Assembly (NCBI RefSeq): GCF_000381365.1
Contig: NZ_KB905467.1
Coordinates: 241,604-305,603 of the forward strand
DNA from: Bacteroides salyersiae WAL 10018 = DSM 18765 = JCM 12988
GTDB taxonomy: Bacteria > Bacteroidota > Bacteroidia > Bacteroidales > Bacteroidaceae
Length of the DNA stretch: 64,000 nucleotides
Direction of reading: 5' to 3'
The notes under the pieces are model-generated. The model made no database searches and was not told the origin of the DNA. It saw only the letters and a list, made by a program, of their open reading frames with translations. The stretch's first letter is position 1. Every line of letters starts with the position of its first letter. Positions 27,061 through 34,129 of this stretch are shown piece after piece. The position numbers and the translations under genes were made by a program.

Positions 27061-27768
27061 TTATCTCCTTCTTGGTCTTACTGACTCTATGACATTAAAT
27101 ATCTGTTTAACATCGCACAAATCAATAACTCGATCTGGATACATATCATTCAAAGAATGTATTGTAATAGTGTGGTTCTCTACATCGTGATCTATAATTC
27201 GTTTTACTACAATTCCATCTTCATGTACTATCACAAAATCCCATTTACGGAGATGTAATTTAGATGTAGCCCAGAGGTGAGGTTGTATTTCACGACAGTA
27301 CAGTCTATCACCTTCTAAATAGCTTTCTTCGGTTCCGTTGTTCATGCTGTCCCCCTTTACTTCGAAAGCAATATAATTTCCATGTCCTTCATGATCTACA
27401 ATAAAAGGTACTTTCGGAAGCTGATCTAAATAGGTGCAATCTGAATATCCATCAAGATATCCGGCATATGCAAATTGATTCACCAGAGGAATGTAAACTA
27501 CGTCCTGTTGGATGGGAACTGCTTCGTTGTATTTAGGTGTGGGATTCGCATTATTGAGCATTTCACCTTCTCCGGTAAGAAGCCATGTAGGATTGATATC
27601 AGGAATCTTTGAAAGTATTTTATCTAAAACGCTTTTCCCAATACCTCTTCTTCCGCTTACCCATCCACTTGTAGTACCAGTTTTCTCTCCCATGAACTCG
27701 GCAAATTTAATATTGCTGTCATTGAAAAAGTGTTTTCTTACCTCTTTTATTCTATCAAATACTTCCAT
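27061..27768 (-). CDS. CI/LexA-like phage repressor (HTH plus S24 peptidase)
   Basis: 235 residues. The N terminus has a CI-type helix-turn-helix (FAEFMGEKTGTTSGWVSGR, about 22-40, then GIGKSVLDKI and NPTWLLTGEG). The C-terminal half is an S24 autopeptidase: cleavable Ala-Gly at about 102-103 (YAGY), catalytic Ser141 in KGDSMNNG and Lys189 in GIVVKRI. Such repressors hold the lytic genes off and cut themselves when RecA is activated, so the prophage should respond to DNA damage. It is divergent from the rightward promoter, and the two operator-like sites lie in the gap. Confidence 0.92.
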   Translation of the reverse strand: MEVFDRIKEVRKHFFNDSNIKFAEFMGEKTGTTSGWVSGRRGIGKSVLDKILSKIPDINPTWLLTGEGEMLNNANPTPKYNEAVPIQQDVVYIPLVNQFAYAGYLDGYSDCTYLDQLPKVPFIVDHEGHGNYIAFEVKGDSMNNGTEESYLEGDRLYCREIQPHLWATSKLHLRKWDFVIVHEDGIVVKRIIDHDVENHTITIHSLNDMYPDRVIDLCDVKQIFNVIESVRPRRR

Positions 27769-27771
27769 GTG

Positions 27772-27786
27772 AGCATTATTGCTTAT
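27772..27786. promoter_or_regulatory. Operator-like site next to the repressor start
   Basis: The reverse complement reads ATAAGCAATAATGCT and matches 14 of 15 bases of the site at 27852-27866, in opposite orientation. It lies 4 bases upstream of the repressor start codon, a place suited to autoregulation. Confidence 0.6.
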
Positions 27787-27843
27787 TGATTATATGTAAA
27801 TGTGTTAATAATTGTTTAATATACGCATTAATGCGAATTAATA

Positions 27844-27874
27844 TTTGCGGAATAAGCAAAAATGCTTATCTTTG
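27844..27874 (+). promoter_or_regulatory. Rightward early (lytic) phage promoter
   Basis: TTTG at 27844-27847 and TATCTTTG at 27867-27874 with a 19-base spacer match the Bacteroides consensus. The first early gene starts 88 bases downstream. The spacer contains an operator-like inverted repeat, so repressor binding would block this promoter. Confidence 0.8.
27852..27866. promoter_or_regulatory. Operator-like site inside the early promoter
   Basis: ATAAGCAAAAATGCT, part of a perfect 7-base inverted repeat (ATAAGCA, four bases, TGCTTAT; 27852-27869), sits between the two promoter boxes. The near-identical copy at 27772-27786 in reverse orientation suggests a repressor-binding pair. A further palindrome GCATTAATGC lies between them. 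Confidence 0.65.
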
Positions 27875-27961
27875 CAACATCAAATAACAAACGACATCGC
27901 AAAGATGAGAAGTTTGATTGAGATAACCAAATTATTTACATAACTAAAAATAGGTAAGGCA

Positions 27962-28204
27962 ATGAAAAAGTACAATTTGAAAAAGATAATGACCGATGCG
28001 CACATTCTTTTCCGCGCATTGAAAGAAAGAGGAATATCATTTGGTGAATGCCTGAGACGTATTTGGAATGAAGCAAAAAACTACTCATGTAAATATTTCA
28101 CAGACTATAAGCCTACTAACTATAATAATAACTCTACTCCATCTTCGGCTTACTATAATCAAAATAGTACTGGGCTTTATGGAGCACATTATGTAGGAGA
28201 TTAA
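27962..28204 (+). CDS. Small early phage protein, unknown
   Basis: 80 residues, first gene of the rightward early transcript. The front half (KKIMTDAHILFRAL, GISFGECLRRIWNEAK) has the look of a short helical domain that I recall from many small Bacteroides phage and plasmid proteins of unknown function. The back half is Asn/Tyr/Ser-rich and probably unstructured. It is not a helix-turn-helix protein, so a Cro role is unlikely. Confidence 0.65.
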   Translation: MKKYNLKKIMTDAHILFRALKERGISFGECLRRIWNEAKNYSCKYFTDYKPTNYNNNSTPSSAYYNQNSTGLYGAHYVGD

Positions 28205-28253
28205 TGCAATGAATAAGTTCGTGAATCATAGAACCAAAGTAAAATAGATTATT

Positions 28254-28541
28254 ATGAAAGTTCAAGTATGTGTAATGTCCGATAACGATGTAATTTACAT
28301 AGATACGGCTGTGGAGATAGATCTTGAAGTGTTTCCGCGCAAAGGTGAAATTGTAATACTTTCAAAAGAAGAGATAAGCCGCATAGTGAAGTTAATCGGG
28401 AAGAATAATCAATCTGAATACAAAGATCTTTTGGGTCTTTTCATACAAGGAACCTGTTGGTCTGATTATCAGATGGAAGTGACTAATGTTATTCATCTAC
28501 AGGGCAGAAAGGCGATAGTCCAACTTAAGGTGTTTAAATAA
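28254..28541 (+). CDS. Small early phage protein, unknown
   Basis: 95 residues, no signal peptide or membrane segment. It is a mixed alpha/beta composition beginning with MKVQVCVMSDNDVIYID and ending in a strand-like GRKAIVQLKVF. I do not recognise the family. It lies between two other small early genes with short gaps. Confidence 0.55.
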   Translation: MKVQVCVMSDNDVIYIDTAVEIDLEVFPRKGEIVILSKEEISRIVKLIGKNNQSEYKDLLGLFIQGTCWSDYQMEVTNVIHLQGRKAIVQLKVFK

Positions 28542-28561
28542 ATTGACGTAACATTAGTAAT

Positions 28562-28834
28562 ATGGAAAAGAGAGATTATAGACTGGTAATTGATGGTAAG
28601 TACAATAGGAAAGCTATCATACAGCGTGCTTGGATTTATGTGCGCAATTATAACTACTCTTTGAATTTTGCAATGAGAATGTCTTGGGCTGATGCTCAAA
28701 TAAAAAAAGACGAATACCATAACGAGTTACAGATAAAAGAAAAGGGGCTGTTTCTTCCGATTAAGAATCTTTCACTTAGCGATATTGCTGCTGGTTTTAT
28801 GCCAGTATGGAGAATAGACCATGTGCCTAAATAA
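28562..28834 (+). CDS. Small early phage protein, unknown
   Basis: 90 residues, basic in its first half (MEKRDYRLVIDGKYNRKAI) with IIQRAWIYVRNYNYSLNFA and MSWADAQIK. These segments recall a short helical module seen in several small Bacteroidales proteins encoded on mobile DNA. Function is unknown. The stop is followed by the 404-base non-coding stretch. Confidence 0.6.
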   Translation: MEKRDYRLVIDGKYNRKAIIQRAWIYVRNYNYSLNFAMRMSWADAQIKKDEYHNELQIKEKGLFLPIKNLSLSDIAAGFMPVWRIDHVPK

Positions 28835-28839
28835 ATTAA

Positions 28840-29225
28840 GATTTCCAAAAAGGTAGTCCTGTAATCCGGCATAAGGCTCCTGCGATGTTCAGCGCTGATA
28901 GCAAGGGATACCAGCCGGGGAAATTTTAAAAGTCATTTAGCCTGTAGGGGCGTAGAGAATATCTTCTACAGGCACTATGTTAATTCGATCTTTGACATAA
29001 TGGAAAATTGAGGTTTTCAAGTTATCCTCTGACGAAATCTGACGATGTAAAGTAGTCATAACTTGACAACGATGTATGCTGCTGTAAGGGTCAAACAGGC
29101 ATCGTTGTAAAAATAAACAGTTAGACTAAGGTCGGCAAATCGTGGTATTTGCTTTATAAGTCCTGTTGACAGCTTGTAACTGGCATCCGGTAGTGAGAAT
29201 CGGGCAGGGCACATTATATATAAAC
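28840..29225 (+). ncRNA. Structured non-coding stretch, candidate leader or small RNA
   Basis: No gene in 404 bases, in a phage region otherwise packed with genes. Several perfect stems are visible: GCCTGTAG/CTACAGGC (28940-28947 with 28966-28973), CAACGATG/CATCGTTG (29067-29074 with 29100-29107) and the tight hairpin GCAAAT/ATTTGC (29135-29152). A tandem TCTGACGA lies at 29028 and 29038. TCTTTGACATAATGG at 28989-29003 resembles, from memory, a TTCTTTGACATATTGG-like element of Bacteroidetes rRNA operons, so antitermination is one possibility. The exact ends of any RNA are unknown. Confidence 0.4.
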
Positions 29226-29238
29226 TAAAATAAATATT

Positions 29239-29496
29239 ATGGCAAATAAATTACCTGTACTTACAGAAAATGTACTTCGTACCAGAGGTATGGAAGTCGC
29301 AAAGTATACCTCAGACTTAAGACCGGGATTTGAAGAGATGGAAATTGGGCAGATATTTGGATTTACTAATGTGAAGCAATCATCTTTATACTCTGTGAAA
29401 TCCTCAAAGGAACGTGATTCATGGGGTGAAAAGCAATGGGATGTGATAGGGGCGGATGAGGTGAAACGAATATACTTTGTTAAACGGTTGTCCTAA
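29239..29496 (+). CDS. Small early phage protein, unknown
   Basis: 85 residues without membrane segments. The sequence GFEEMEIGQIFGFTN then SSLYSVKSSKERDSWGEK and a final EVKRIYFVKRLS suggests a small compact domain, possibly nucleic-acid binding, but no family is recognised. It ends at the A of the next start (TAATG), so the two are co-translated, which hints at a shared regulatory job with the HTH protein. Confidence 0.6.
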   Translation: MANKLPVLTENVLRTRGMEVAKYTSDLRPGFEEMEIGQIFGFTNVKQSSLYSVKSSKERDSWGEKQWDVIGADEVKRIYFVKRLS

Positions 29497-29888
29497 TGGA
29501 ACCTTTGACTCAATGTGAATATCAAGTAGCAAATGAAGTGGCAAAGGGGCATACTCCTGTTGAAATCGCAGATGTCTTACAAAAATCTGTGTGGACGATA
29601 AAAGCTCAGATAAGGGATATTCATAAAAAGTTAGGTATTAATAACAATGTTGAACTAACCTTATTTTTGCTATGTGACAGGGCGAAGAAGAACTTTGATC
29701 TGAAAGAGATAAGGAAGCACGGATTGGAAATATTTTTTTCAATCCTTTTTTTTACTATACAGATTACTTGTAGCTACTTTGATATGCGTAGAATTCGGTT
29801 TTCTTCTCGTGCCCGTAATACCATTTCAGTTAGAATTACGGGTAGGCGGAATGTTGATTTGAGTTTATCAAACTTCCTTCTTTCTTAA
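29496..29888 (+). CDS. LuxR/FixJ-type helix-turn-helix regulator
   Basis: 130 residues. The first 65 are a classical GerE/LuxR DNA-binding domain: LTQCEYQVANEVAKG, EIADVLQKSVWTIK and IRDIHKKLGINNNVEL. There is no receiver or autoinducer domain. The second half has a hydrophobic stretch (FFSILFFTIQITCSYF), then a basic tail. It likely controls part of the phage transcription programme or a host gene. It is coupled to the gene before it. Confidence 0.8.
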   Translation: MEPLTQCEYQVANEVAKGHTPVEIADVLQKSVWTIKAQIRDIHKKLGINNNVELTLFLLCDRAKKNFDLKEIRKHGLEIFFSILFFTIQITCSYFDMRRIRFSSRARNTISVRITGRRNVDLSLSNFLLS

Positions 29889-29915
29889 AAACAATGGCTT
29901 TAACTAATTTAAATC

Positions 29916-30230
29916 ATGATATATCCTTATAACAATCAAAAACCGGACATACTTATTGATGGTACTCCGGATATGAGATTGGCGAATATTCTCGCCATCA
30001 TGGATAGGGAGACTTTCGGCCAAAGGAAAGCTGCAAGCATGGTAGGAGGGTTGGGTAGACTTCTAAAATTAATTGAAGAAGGTAAGATCAGAAGCGATAA
30101 ACCAACTAACAAGCAAAATGGAAAGTGGTACTGCAATGCAGCAGATGTCTTGAAATATGCAATAATCAAATATCGTAAATCTCCCAAAAAGAAGAAAAAT
30201 GAAAATTATACTGAACGTACTATTGCTTAA
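29916..30230 (+). CDS. Small DNA-binding-like phage protein
   Basis: 104 residues. MRLANILAIMDRETFGQRKAA followed by GLGRLLKLIEEGKIR and KWYCNAADVLKYA reads like a small winged-helix or excisionase-type module (helices plus a W-Y-x-x-x-D-V segment), with a strongly basic tail (RKSPKKKKNEN). The next gene starts inside its last 32 bases. An excisionase or transcription-factor role is inference. Confidence 0.55.
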   Translation: MIYPYNNQKPDILIDGTPDMRLANILAIMDRETFGQRKAASMVGGLGRLLKLIEEGKIRSDKPTNKQNGKWYCNAADVLKYAIIKYRKSPKKKKNENYTERTIA

Positions 30231-30369
30231 CTTGTTGGCTTTGCCATGCTTGTTGATGTTTAATGATGTAGATCCGGAAACAGGAAAATTGAATTTGTGG
30301 ATAAATGTTTTCGGTATCCTGTATTCTGTATGGTTTTACCGTAAGATTCTGAAAGGTCTTGCAAAGTAA
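30199..30369 (+). CDS. Two-helix membrane micro-protein
   Basis: 56 residues: MKIILNVLLLNLLALPCLL, a polar turn (DVDPETGKLN), then LWINVFGILYSVWFY and a basic end RKILKGLAK. Two membrane helices with a short loop facing out. It starts inside the preceding gene. Function is unknown; its early position argues against holin. Confidence 0.5.
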   Translation: MKIILNVLLLNLLALPCLLMFNDVDPETGKLNLWINVFGILYSVWFYRKILKGLAK

Positions 30370-30381
30370 TATCGGTATCAT

Positions 30382-30570
30382 ATGATTAAACCTTACATCA
30401 TACAATCCGCCACCCTTATCACATATAATGGGCGGAAAGTACCTTTAGAGATTATAGATCACGATATCATCTCTAAGCCTGTCAAGATTGTAAAAGAACA
30501 GATCTTGGATGCTTTTTCTGCTATGGTAGACAGGCCTGTAAAGGTATTATTGAGAATAAGATATATTTAA
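30382..30570 (+). CDS. Small early phage protein, unknown
   Basis: 62 residues, strand-rich (MIKPYIIQSATLITYNG, KPVKIVKEQILDAF). No recognised motif. The gap to its neighbour is short, so it belongs to the early transcript. Confidence 0.45.
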   Translation: MIKPYIIQSATLITYNGRKVPLEIIDHDIISKPVKIVKEQILDAFSAMVDRPVKVLLRIRYI

Positions 30571-30654
30571 TAGAATATGTAGAATCAATCGATTTTAGTT
30601 GATTTCAAGAAAACAACTGAAAAAGGTTGATTTTTCTTTAAGAATGAAATTGTT

Positions 30655-30921
30655 ATGGATAAGATGAAATTACAAGAAGAGAACAAAGATCTTATAAAAG
30701 AAATAGAGATGTATCAGATCGAAATTGAAAGGCTTAAATCCCTTTTGACGGACGGCGATCCGATAGGCTGTCACGTTGATGGGCGAATCGTGATAGGTGA
30801 CAAACGTCCTCTCTCTTTCGAAATAGTATGCGAAAGCGACTCAATAGCACAGATATGTGCAAAAATTTTGAATGACGGTTTCCTTACCGTGGAACAGGCT
30901 AAAAAATACTTTAAAGTATGA
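30655..30921 (+). CDS. Small phage protein with N-terminal coiled coil
   Basis: 88 residues. The first 30 form a coiled coil (LQEENKDLIKEIEMYQIEI), and the rest is a small mixed domain (IGCHVDGRIVIGDKRPL; DGFLTVEQAKKYFKV). The next gene starts inside its stop (ATGA). Function is unknown. Confidence 0.55.
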   Translation: MDKMKLQEENKDLIKEIEMYQIEIERLKSLLTDGDPIGCHVDGRIVIGDKRPLSFEIVCESDSIAQICAKILNDGFLTVEQAKKYFKV

Positions 30922-31106
30922 AAACAATATCAATAGATGTGGATGCGACAAGCGTTCAAATAGAGACCAGTATGACTGGAAATGGATATATCAGGATAAC
31001 AGCAGAAGTAGATGGAAGAGATTCTACTAAATTACTGGATTCCATATCCAAAGACGATATTTCAGATTATATGCGCGAAAATGGCTATACCTGCGAAGTT
31101 GAATAA
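30918..31106 (+). CDS. Small early phage protein, unknown
   Basis: 62 residues, acidic, strand-rich (MKTISIDVDATSVQIETSM), with a C-terminal DISDYMRENGYTCEVE. No family recognised. It is translationally coupled to the coiled-coil gene before it. Confidence 0.5.
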   Translation: MKTISIDVDATSVQIETSMTGNGYIRITAEVDGRDSTKLLDSISKDDISDYMRENGYTCEVE

Positions 31107-31129
31107 CTTTCATAACTCTCTAACAAGAT

Positions 31130-31477
31130 ATGAATATTATGGATAGAGGTGAAGAAATAGAATTGGTAGCTAATTCTATCATAGATGATTTGAATGGCTT
31201 AGAGGGATTTGATAGAACTGATATGATAAACATGTTTGGTTCTGGAGCTACTTGGTCAGAAGAGCATCCTACGACAGATAATAGTGGGTGTGATTTCTGT
31301 AAGCAGCTTGGAGGTATTGATCATAAATCTAATGAGTGCTATTTAAGTTATGATGGTGAAATTCTATGCGTAGACATTGATATGCCGTTAACATGGGGTA
31401 GTGCAACTGGATATTATGGTTTTGATATTAACTTTTGCCCGATGTGTGGCAGAAAACTGATTAAAAAAAATAATTGA
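31130..31477 (+). CDS. Small phage protein with C-terminal zinc-finger-like cysteines
   Basis: 115 residues. Two CxxC pairs (GCDFCKQLGG near residue 54 and INFCPMCGRKL near the end) probably bind one zinc. The middle is short strands with tryptophan. The usual start is ATG 31130, with ATG 31139 as an alternative. Proteins of this shape are common in Bacteroides phages and have no known role. Confidence 0.6.
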   Translation: MNIMDRGEEIELVANSIIDDLNGLEGFDRTDMINMFGSGATWSEEHPTTDNSGCDFCKQLGGIDHKSNECYLSYDGEILCVDIDMPLTWGSATGYYGFDINFCPMCGRKLIKKNN

Positions 31478-31479
31478 TT

Positions 31480-31836
31480 ATGGGTGAAATAGCAGATAGT
31501 TTAATTAGTGGTGAATTTGATTGCATCACAGGTGAGTATTTAGGCGAAGCAGTTGGTTATCCAAGAACACATGCTTATGGCAGACACGAATACGTATCAC
31601 CTGTTGAAAAGAAACCTACCAGCAAGGCGAATGTATGCATCTCAAACATGTGCAAAGATAGAGGATTCAGTAACCGTGAAAAGGTTGAGTTTATAGCCAA
31701 GTTCTTACATAGCAAAGGTTACAAGCAACTGCCCAAGCTATCACAGCAGTATAAAATTATTCACAGCCAATACAAGAATGATTTTAGAAAGTTTTTGGTT
31801 GAACAAGTAAAACTAATAAAATATGAAGAAGATTAA
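31480..31836 (+). CDS. Small phage protein, unknown
   Basis: 118 residues from ATG 31480, which follows the preceding stop by 2 bases. The front holds GEFDCITGEYLGEAVGYPRTH, a motif I associate only loosely with phage early proteins. The back half is helical and basic (SNREKVEFIAKFLHSKGYK; YKNDFRKFLVEQVKL). No function is assigned. Confidence 0.55.
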   Translation: MGEIADSLISGEFDCITGEYLGEAVGYPRTHAYGRHEYVSPVEKKPTSKANVCISNMCKDRGFSNREKVEFIAKFLHSKGYKQLPKLSQQYKIIHSQYKNDFRKFLVEQVKLIKYEED

Positions 31837-32005
31837 ATGTCCTCCTTTAGGTATAATACCTAAAGATATTTACTATCTGAATGCCGATAAGAAAAGGCTT
31901 TCTGATTTACAAGATGTTATTGCGCGTTATTACAACGCTGATCTGCCTATTAATCTTGAATGGATAAAGGAGTACAACGAGTTAATAACTAAGATAAATC
32001 AGTAA
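31823..32005 (+). CDS. Small phage protein, unknown
   Basis: 60 residues, helical and basic, starting within the last 14 bases of the previous gene. Visible only: LSDLQDVIARYYNADLPIN and IKEYNELITKINQ. No family recognised. Confidence 0.5.
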   Translation: MKKIKCPPLGIIPKDIYYLNADKKRLSDLQDVIARYYNADLPINLEWIKEYNELITKINQ

Positions 32006-32047
32006 TGAATATAATTCTATTATATAACCCTTTAAATTTTTACGATC

Positions 32048-32512
32048 ATGGATAATAATGAAAAGGATTTGATTCTTAGAGAACAAGAATCTTCTCTTGA
32101 CGTACAGACAATTGATTTGTCTGGGGATATTCCTTCTTTGAAAGACGCAAAGGAACTTCCTGTAGATTTGTGTGGTAATTATTGGTCTCCTGTTAATCCG
32201 GGTGAATTTAAGAAAGTTATTTTCTTGGATATCAAACCTCAAAAGGTATTGTCTCAAAGCAATGGTGAATTAATCGATTTGGATTGTGTCATATTTGCAG
32301 AGCAAAATGAAAATGGTGATTTGACTACTACAATGAACGGCTCTGTAAGGTTGGTTGGAGCTTTACAACCTTATTTTGAAGATGGCATAATTAAAAAAGG
32401 TACAATGCTAAAAATAACATATATGGGCAGAAAGAAGAATAAGACAAATGCAAATTCTTCTGATAACTGGTCTATCAAACCTTTACGCATAAACTTGCCA
32501 GATGTGGGATGA
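32048..32512 (+). CDS. Phage protein paired with the RecE-like nuclease, possibly ssDNA-binding
   Basis: 154 residues, acidic N terminus, then a strand-rich body (FKKVIFLDIKPQKV, LIDLDCVIFAEQNENG, MLKITYMGRKKNK) that could be an OB-fold. It overlaps the next gene, an exonuclease of the RecE type, by 11 bases. A single-strand DNA-binding or recombination partner role is inferred from that coupling only. Confidence 0.5.
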   Translation: MDNNEKDLILREQESSLDVQTIDLSGDIPSLKDAKELPVDLCGNYWSPVNPGEFKKVIFLDIKPQKVLSQSNGELIDLDCVIFAEQNENGDLTTTMNGSVRLVGALQPYFEDGIIKKGTMLKITYMGRKKNKTNANSSDNWSIKPLRINLPDVG

Positions 32513-33650
32513 TATTGATTTGAACGATTGTGAGGAAGGTGAAGAACTCAATCCTTCCGCTTATAATCCGGATGATTACCCTACCAAAGAGGAAATGCTT
32601 GATTTTATTTCCTTGAATTGCAACAATCCTCCTATTAATATCGACCTGAAAGAACTTAGCATAAACGGATTGGTAAAACGTGATCCGATGGAACTTTATC
32701 TGAAGAGTGACTATATATCATCTTCAAATTTAAAGAATGCACTTAAAACACCTCGTTCTTTCTATTACGACTACGAAAGAGTCTTTGAGGAAAAGGAAAG
32801 ACCATGTTTTCAATTAGGAACTTTTGCTCACATGGCATTTTTAGAACCACGTTTATTTGAGCTTGTAAAGGTAGAACCTAAATGTAGCCAATCTTCGAAA
32901 GAAGGTGTTCTCTGTATGATAAGATTCTACGAAGACCTACTCTCAAATGATAAGAATTATATTCCAGATGTTGAAGAAGATCACCCATCAGAAAGATGGA
33001 ATTTCAACGATTTAAAAGATTATCGGGATCACAAAAAACAGCAGTGTATAGATTTAGGATATTCTTTTATCAGTGAAGAAATGAGCATGATAATAAAAGC
33101 TCTGGAAAGAAATTATTATTGGTATGGTGGCGGTATAATTCCTCAGATACTCAAAGGTGCTTATTCCGAGGTCTCTTTCTACGGAAAAGATGGAGAAACA
33201 GGATTAAATGTACGTGTAAGGCCGGATTATTTTAATGTAAAAGAGAATATCGGTGTAAATGCCGTAATTTCTTTTAAGACCACACGAGCCGATGATCTCG
33301 GTAAGTTCTATTATGATTGTGCCAAACTCAAATATGAGTTGTCGGAAGGTATGTATCAAGAAGTAATGAGCAGTATAACAGGCAGAGACTTTAATGTGAC
33401 GATAATGATTATGTTACAGACAGTTGAACCCTATGATGTTGCTGTTCTTTTCTGGGCACCGGACGATTTGGCGAATGGCAAATATAAGTATCACTATGCA
33501 CTTTCTATTGTAAAGGATTGCTTTGATAAGAAGTTTTTCCCAGGTTATGACGCAAATGCGGAAGAAGGTGCTCGTGGAATAATTGACATGCAGCTTCCGG
33601 AATGGAGTCAAAAATTGCTCCATCCGGTTGCTATTGATGATTTTGAATAA
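32502..33650 (+). CDS. RecE/Exo VIII-like PD-(D/E)XK nuclease
   Basis: 382 residues. The front 60 residues are acidic. The core follows: SSSNLKNALKTPRSFYYDY, QLGTFAHMAFLEP, then the nuclease motif VRVRPDYF near residue 243, SFKTTRADD near 257 and the helix YELSEGMYQEVM. This is the layout of the phage exodeoxyribonuclease 8 group, which resects double-stranded ends for annealing-type recombination. The gene lies directly after a small co-translated partner. I see no RecT/Erf-type annealase next to it. Confidence 0.85.
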   Translation: MWDDIDLNDCEEGEELNPSAYNPDDYPTKEEMLDFISLNCNNPPINIDLKELSINGLVKRDPMELYLKSDYISSSNLKNALKTPRSFYYDYERVFEEKERPCFQLGTFAHMAFLEPRLFELVKVEPKCSQSSKEGVLCMIRFYEDLLSNDKNYIPDVEEDHPSERWNFNDLKDYRDHKKQQCIDLGYSFISEEMSMIIKALERNYYWYGGGIIPQILKGAYSEVSFYGKDGETGLNVRVRPDYFNVKENIGVNAVISFKTTRADDLGKFYYDCAKLKYELSEGMYQEVMSSITGRDFNVTIMIMLQTVEPYDVAVLFWAPDDLANGKYKYHYALSIVKDCFDKKFFPGYDANAEEGARGIIDMQLPEWSQKLLHPVAIDDFE

Positions 33651-33652
33651 TT

Positions 33653-33844
33653 ATGAAAAGAATAGAAATAATCTTAGATGGTCGAAAGGTTTTAGATATC
33701 CAAAGAAATGAAAATGATTATAGTTCAGATTACATAGCTTTGGAAGTATCGCAAGAAACCCAATATAATATTACTCAAGCAATTCGACTTCTTCAAAAGG
33801 TTCAGTCGTGGAATCTTGAGAAAGAAGAAAATCAGGACAGTTAA
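33653..33844 (+). CDS. Small phage protein, unknown
   Basis: 63 residues starting 2 bases after the nuclease stop, so part of the same transcript. Visible: a strand-rich front (MKRIEIILDGRKVLDI), then a helix (TQAIRLLQKVQSW). Its last 74 bases overlap the minus-strand gene that follows. No family recognised. Confidence 0.5.
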   Translation: MKRIEIILDGRKVLDIQRNENDYSSDYIALEVSQETQYNITQAIRLLQKVQSWNLEKEENQDS

Positions 33845-34034
33845 TTAATTTATCAAATATATTGGATAAATCTTTTATTTCATCATCGCTTAATTCATAG
33901 CTTCTTATAGACTTTTTATCAGTGAATGTACCTGAAGAAATAAAAGTTTTAACTCCATCTTTTGATTTAATTCTTCTAATAGTTATAAAATTATTAGATT
34001 GCTCGGTAATTGCTTTTCTAAATAAAATTTCCAT
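33771..34034 (-). CDS. Lone minus-strand phage gene, unknown
   Basis: 87 residues transcribed against all neighbours. The product has a strand-rich basic front (NNFITIRRIKSKDGVK) and an acidic helical back (ELSDDEIKDLSNIFDKL). A minus-strand TAATTTTG box at 34070-34063 lies about 29 bases before the start, so it can have its own promoter. Its 3' end overlaps the end of gene 33653-33844. A gene with its own promoter inside an early operon is often expressed in the lysogen (a moron), but that is inference. Confidence 0.5.
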   Translation of the reverse strand: MEILFRKAITEQSNNFITIRRIKSKDGVKTFISSGTFTDKKSIRSYELSDDEIKDLSNIFDKLINCPDFLLSQDSTTEPFEEVELLE

Positions 34035-34062
34035 AACACTTAATTTTAAAGTTTGACAGCTC

Positions 34063-34070
34063 CAAAATTA
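34063..34070 (-). promoter_or_regulatory. Possible -7 box for the minus-strand gene
   Basis: CAAAATTA on the plus strand reads TAATTTTG on the minus strand, a perfect TAnnTTTG. No TTTG is found 19-21 bases further upstream, so the promoter is only half supported. Confidence 0.4.
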
Positions 34071-34077
34071 AGAAAAG

Positions 34078-34112
34078 TTCCCAAAGGAGTATATTTCTTC
34101 TTTGGGAATTTA
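34078..34112 (+). terminator. Intrinsic terminator or attenuator hairpin
   Basis: TTCCCAAAG (34078-34086) pairs perfectly with CTTTGGGAA (34100-34108), 13-base loop, followed by TTTATT. It stands just before gene 34130-34960 and after the minus-strand gene, so it could stop or attenuate rightward transcription coming from the recombination genes. Confidence 0.55.
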
Positions 34113-34129
34113 TTAAAACCCATAAAACA

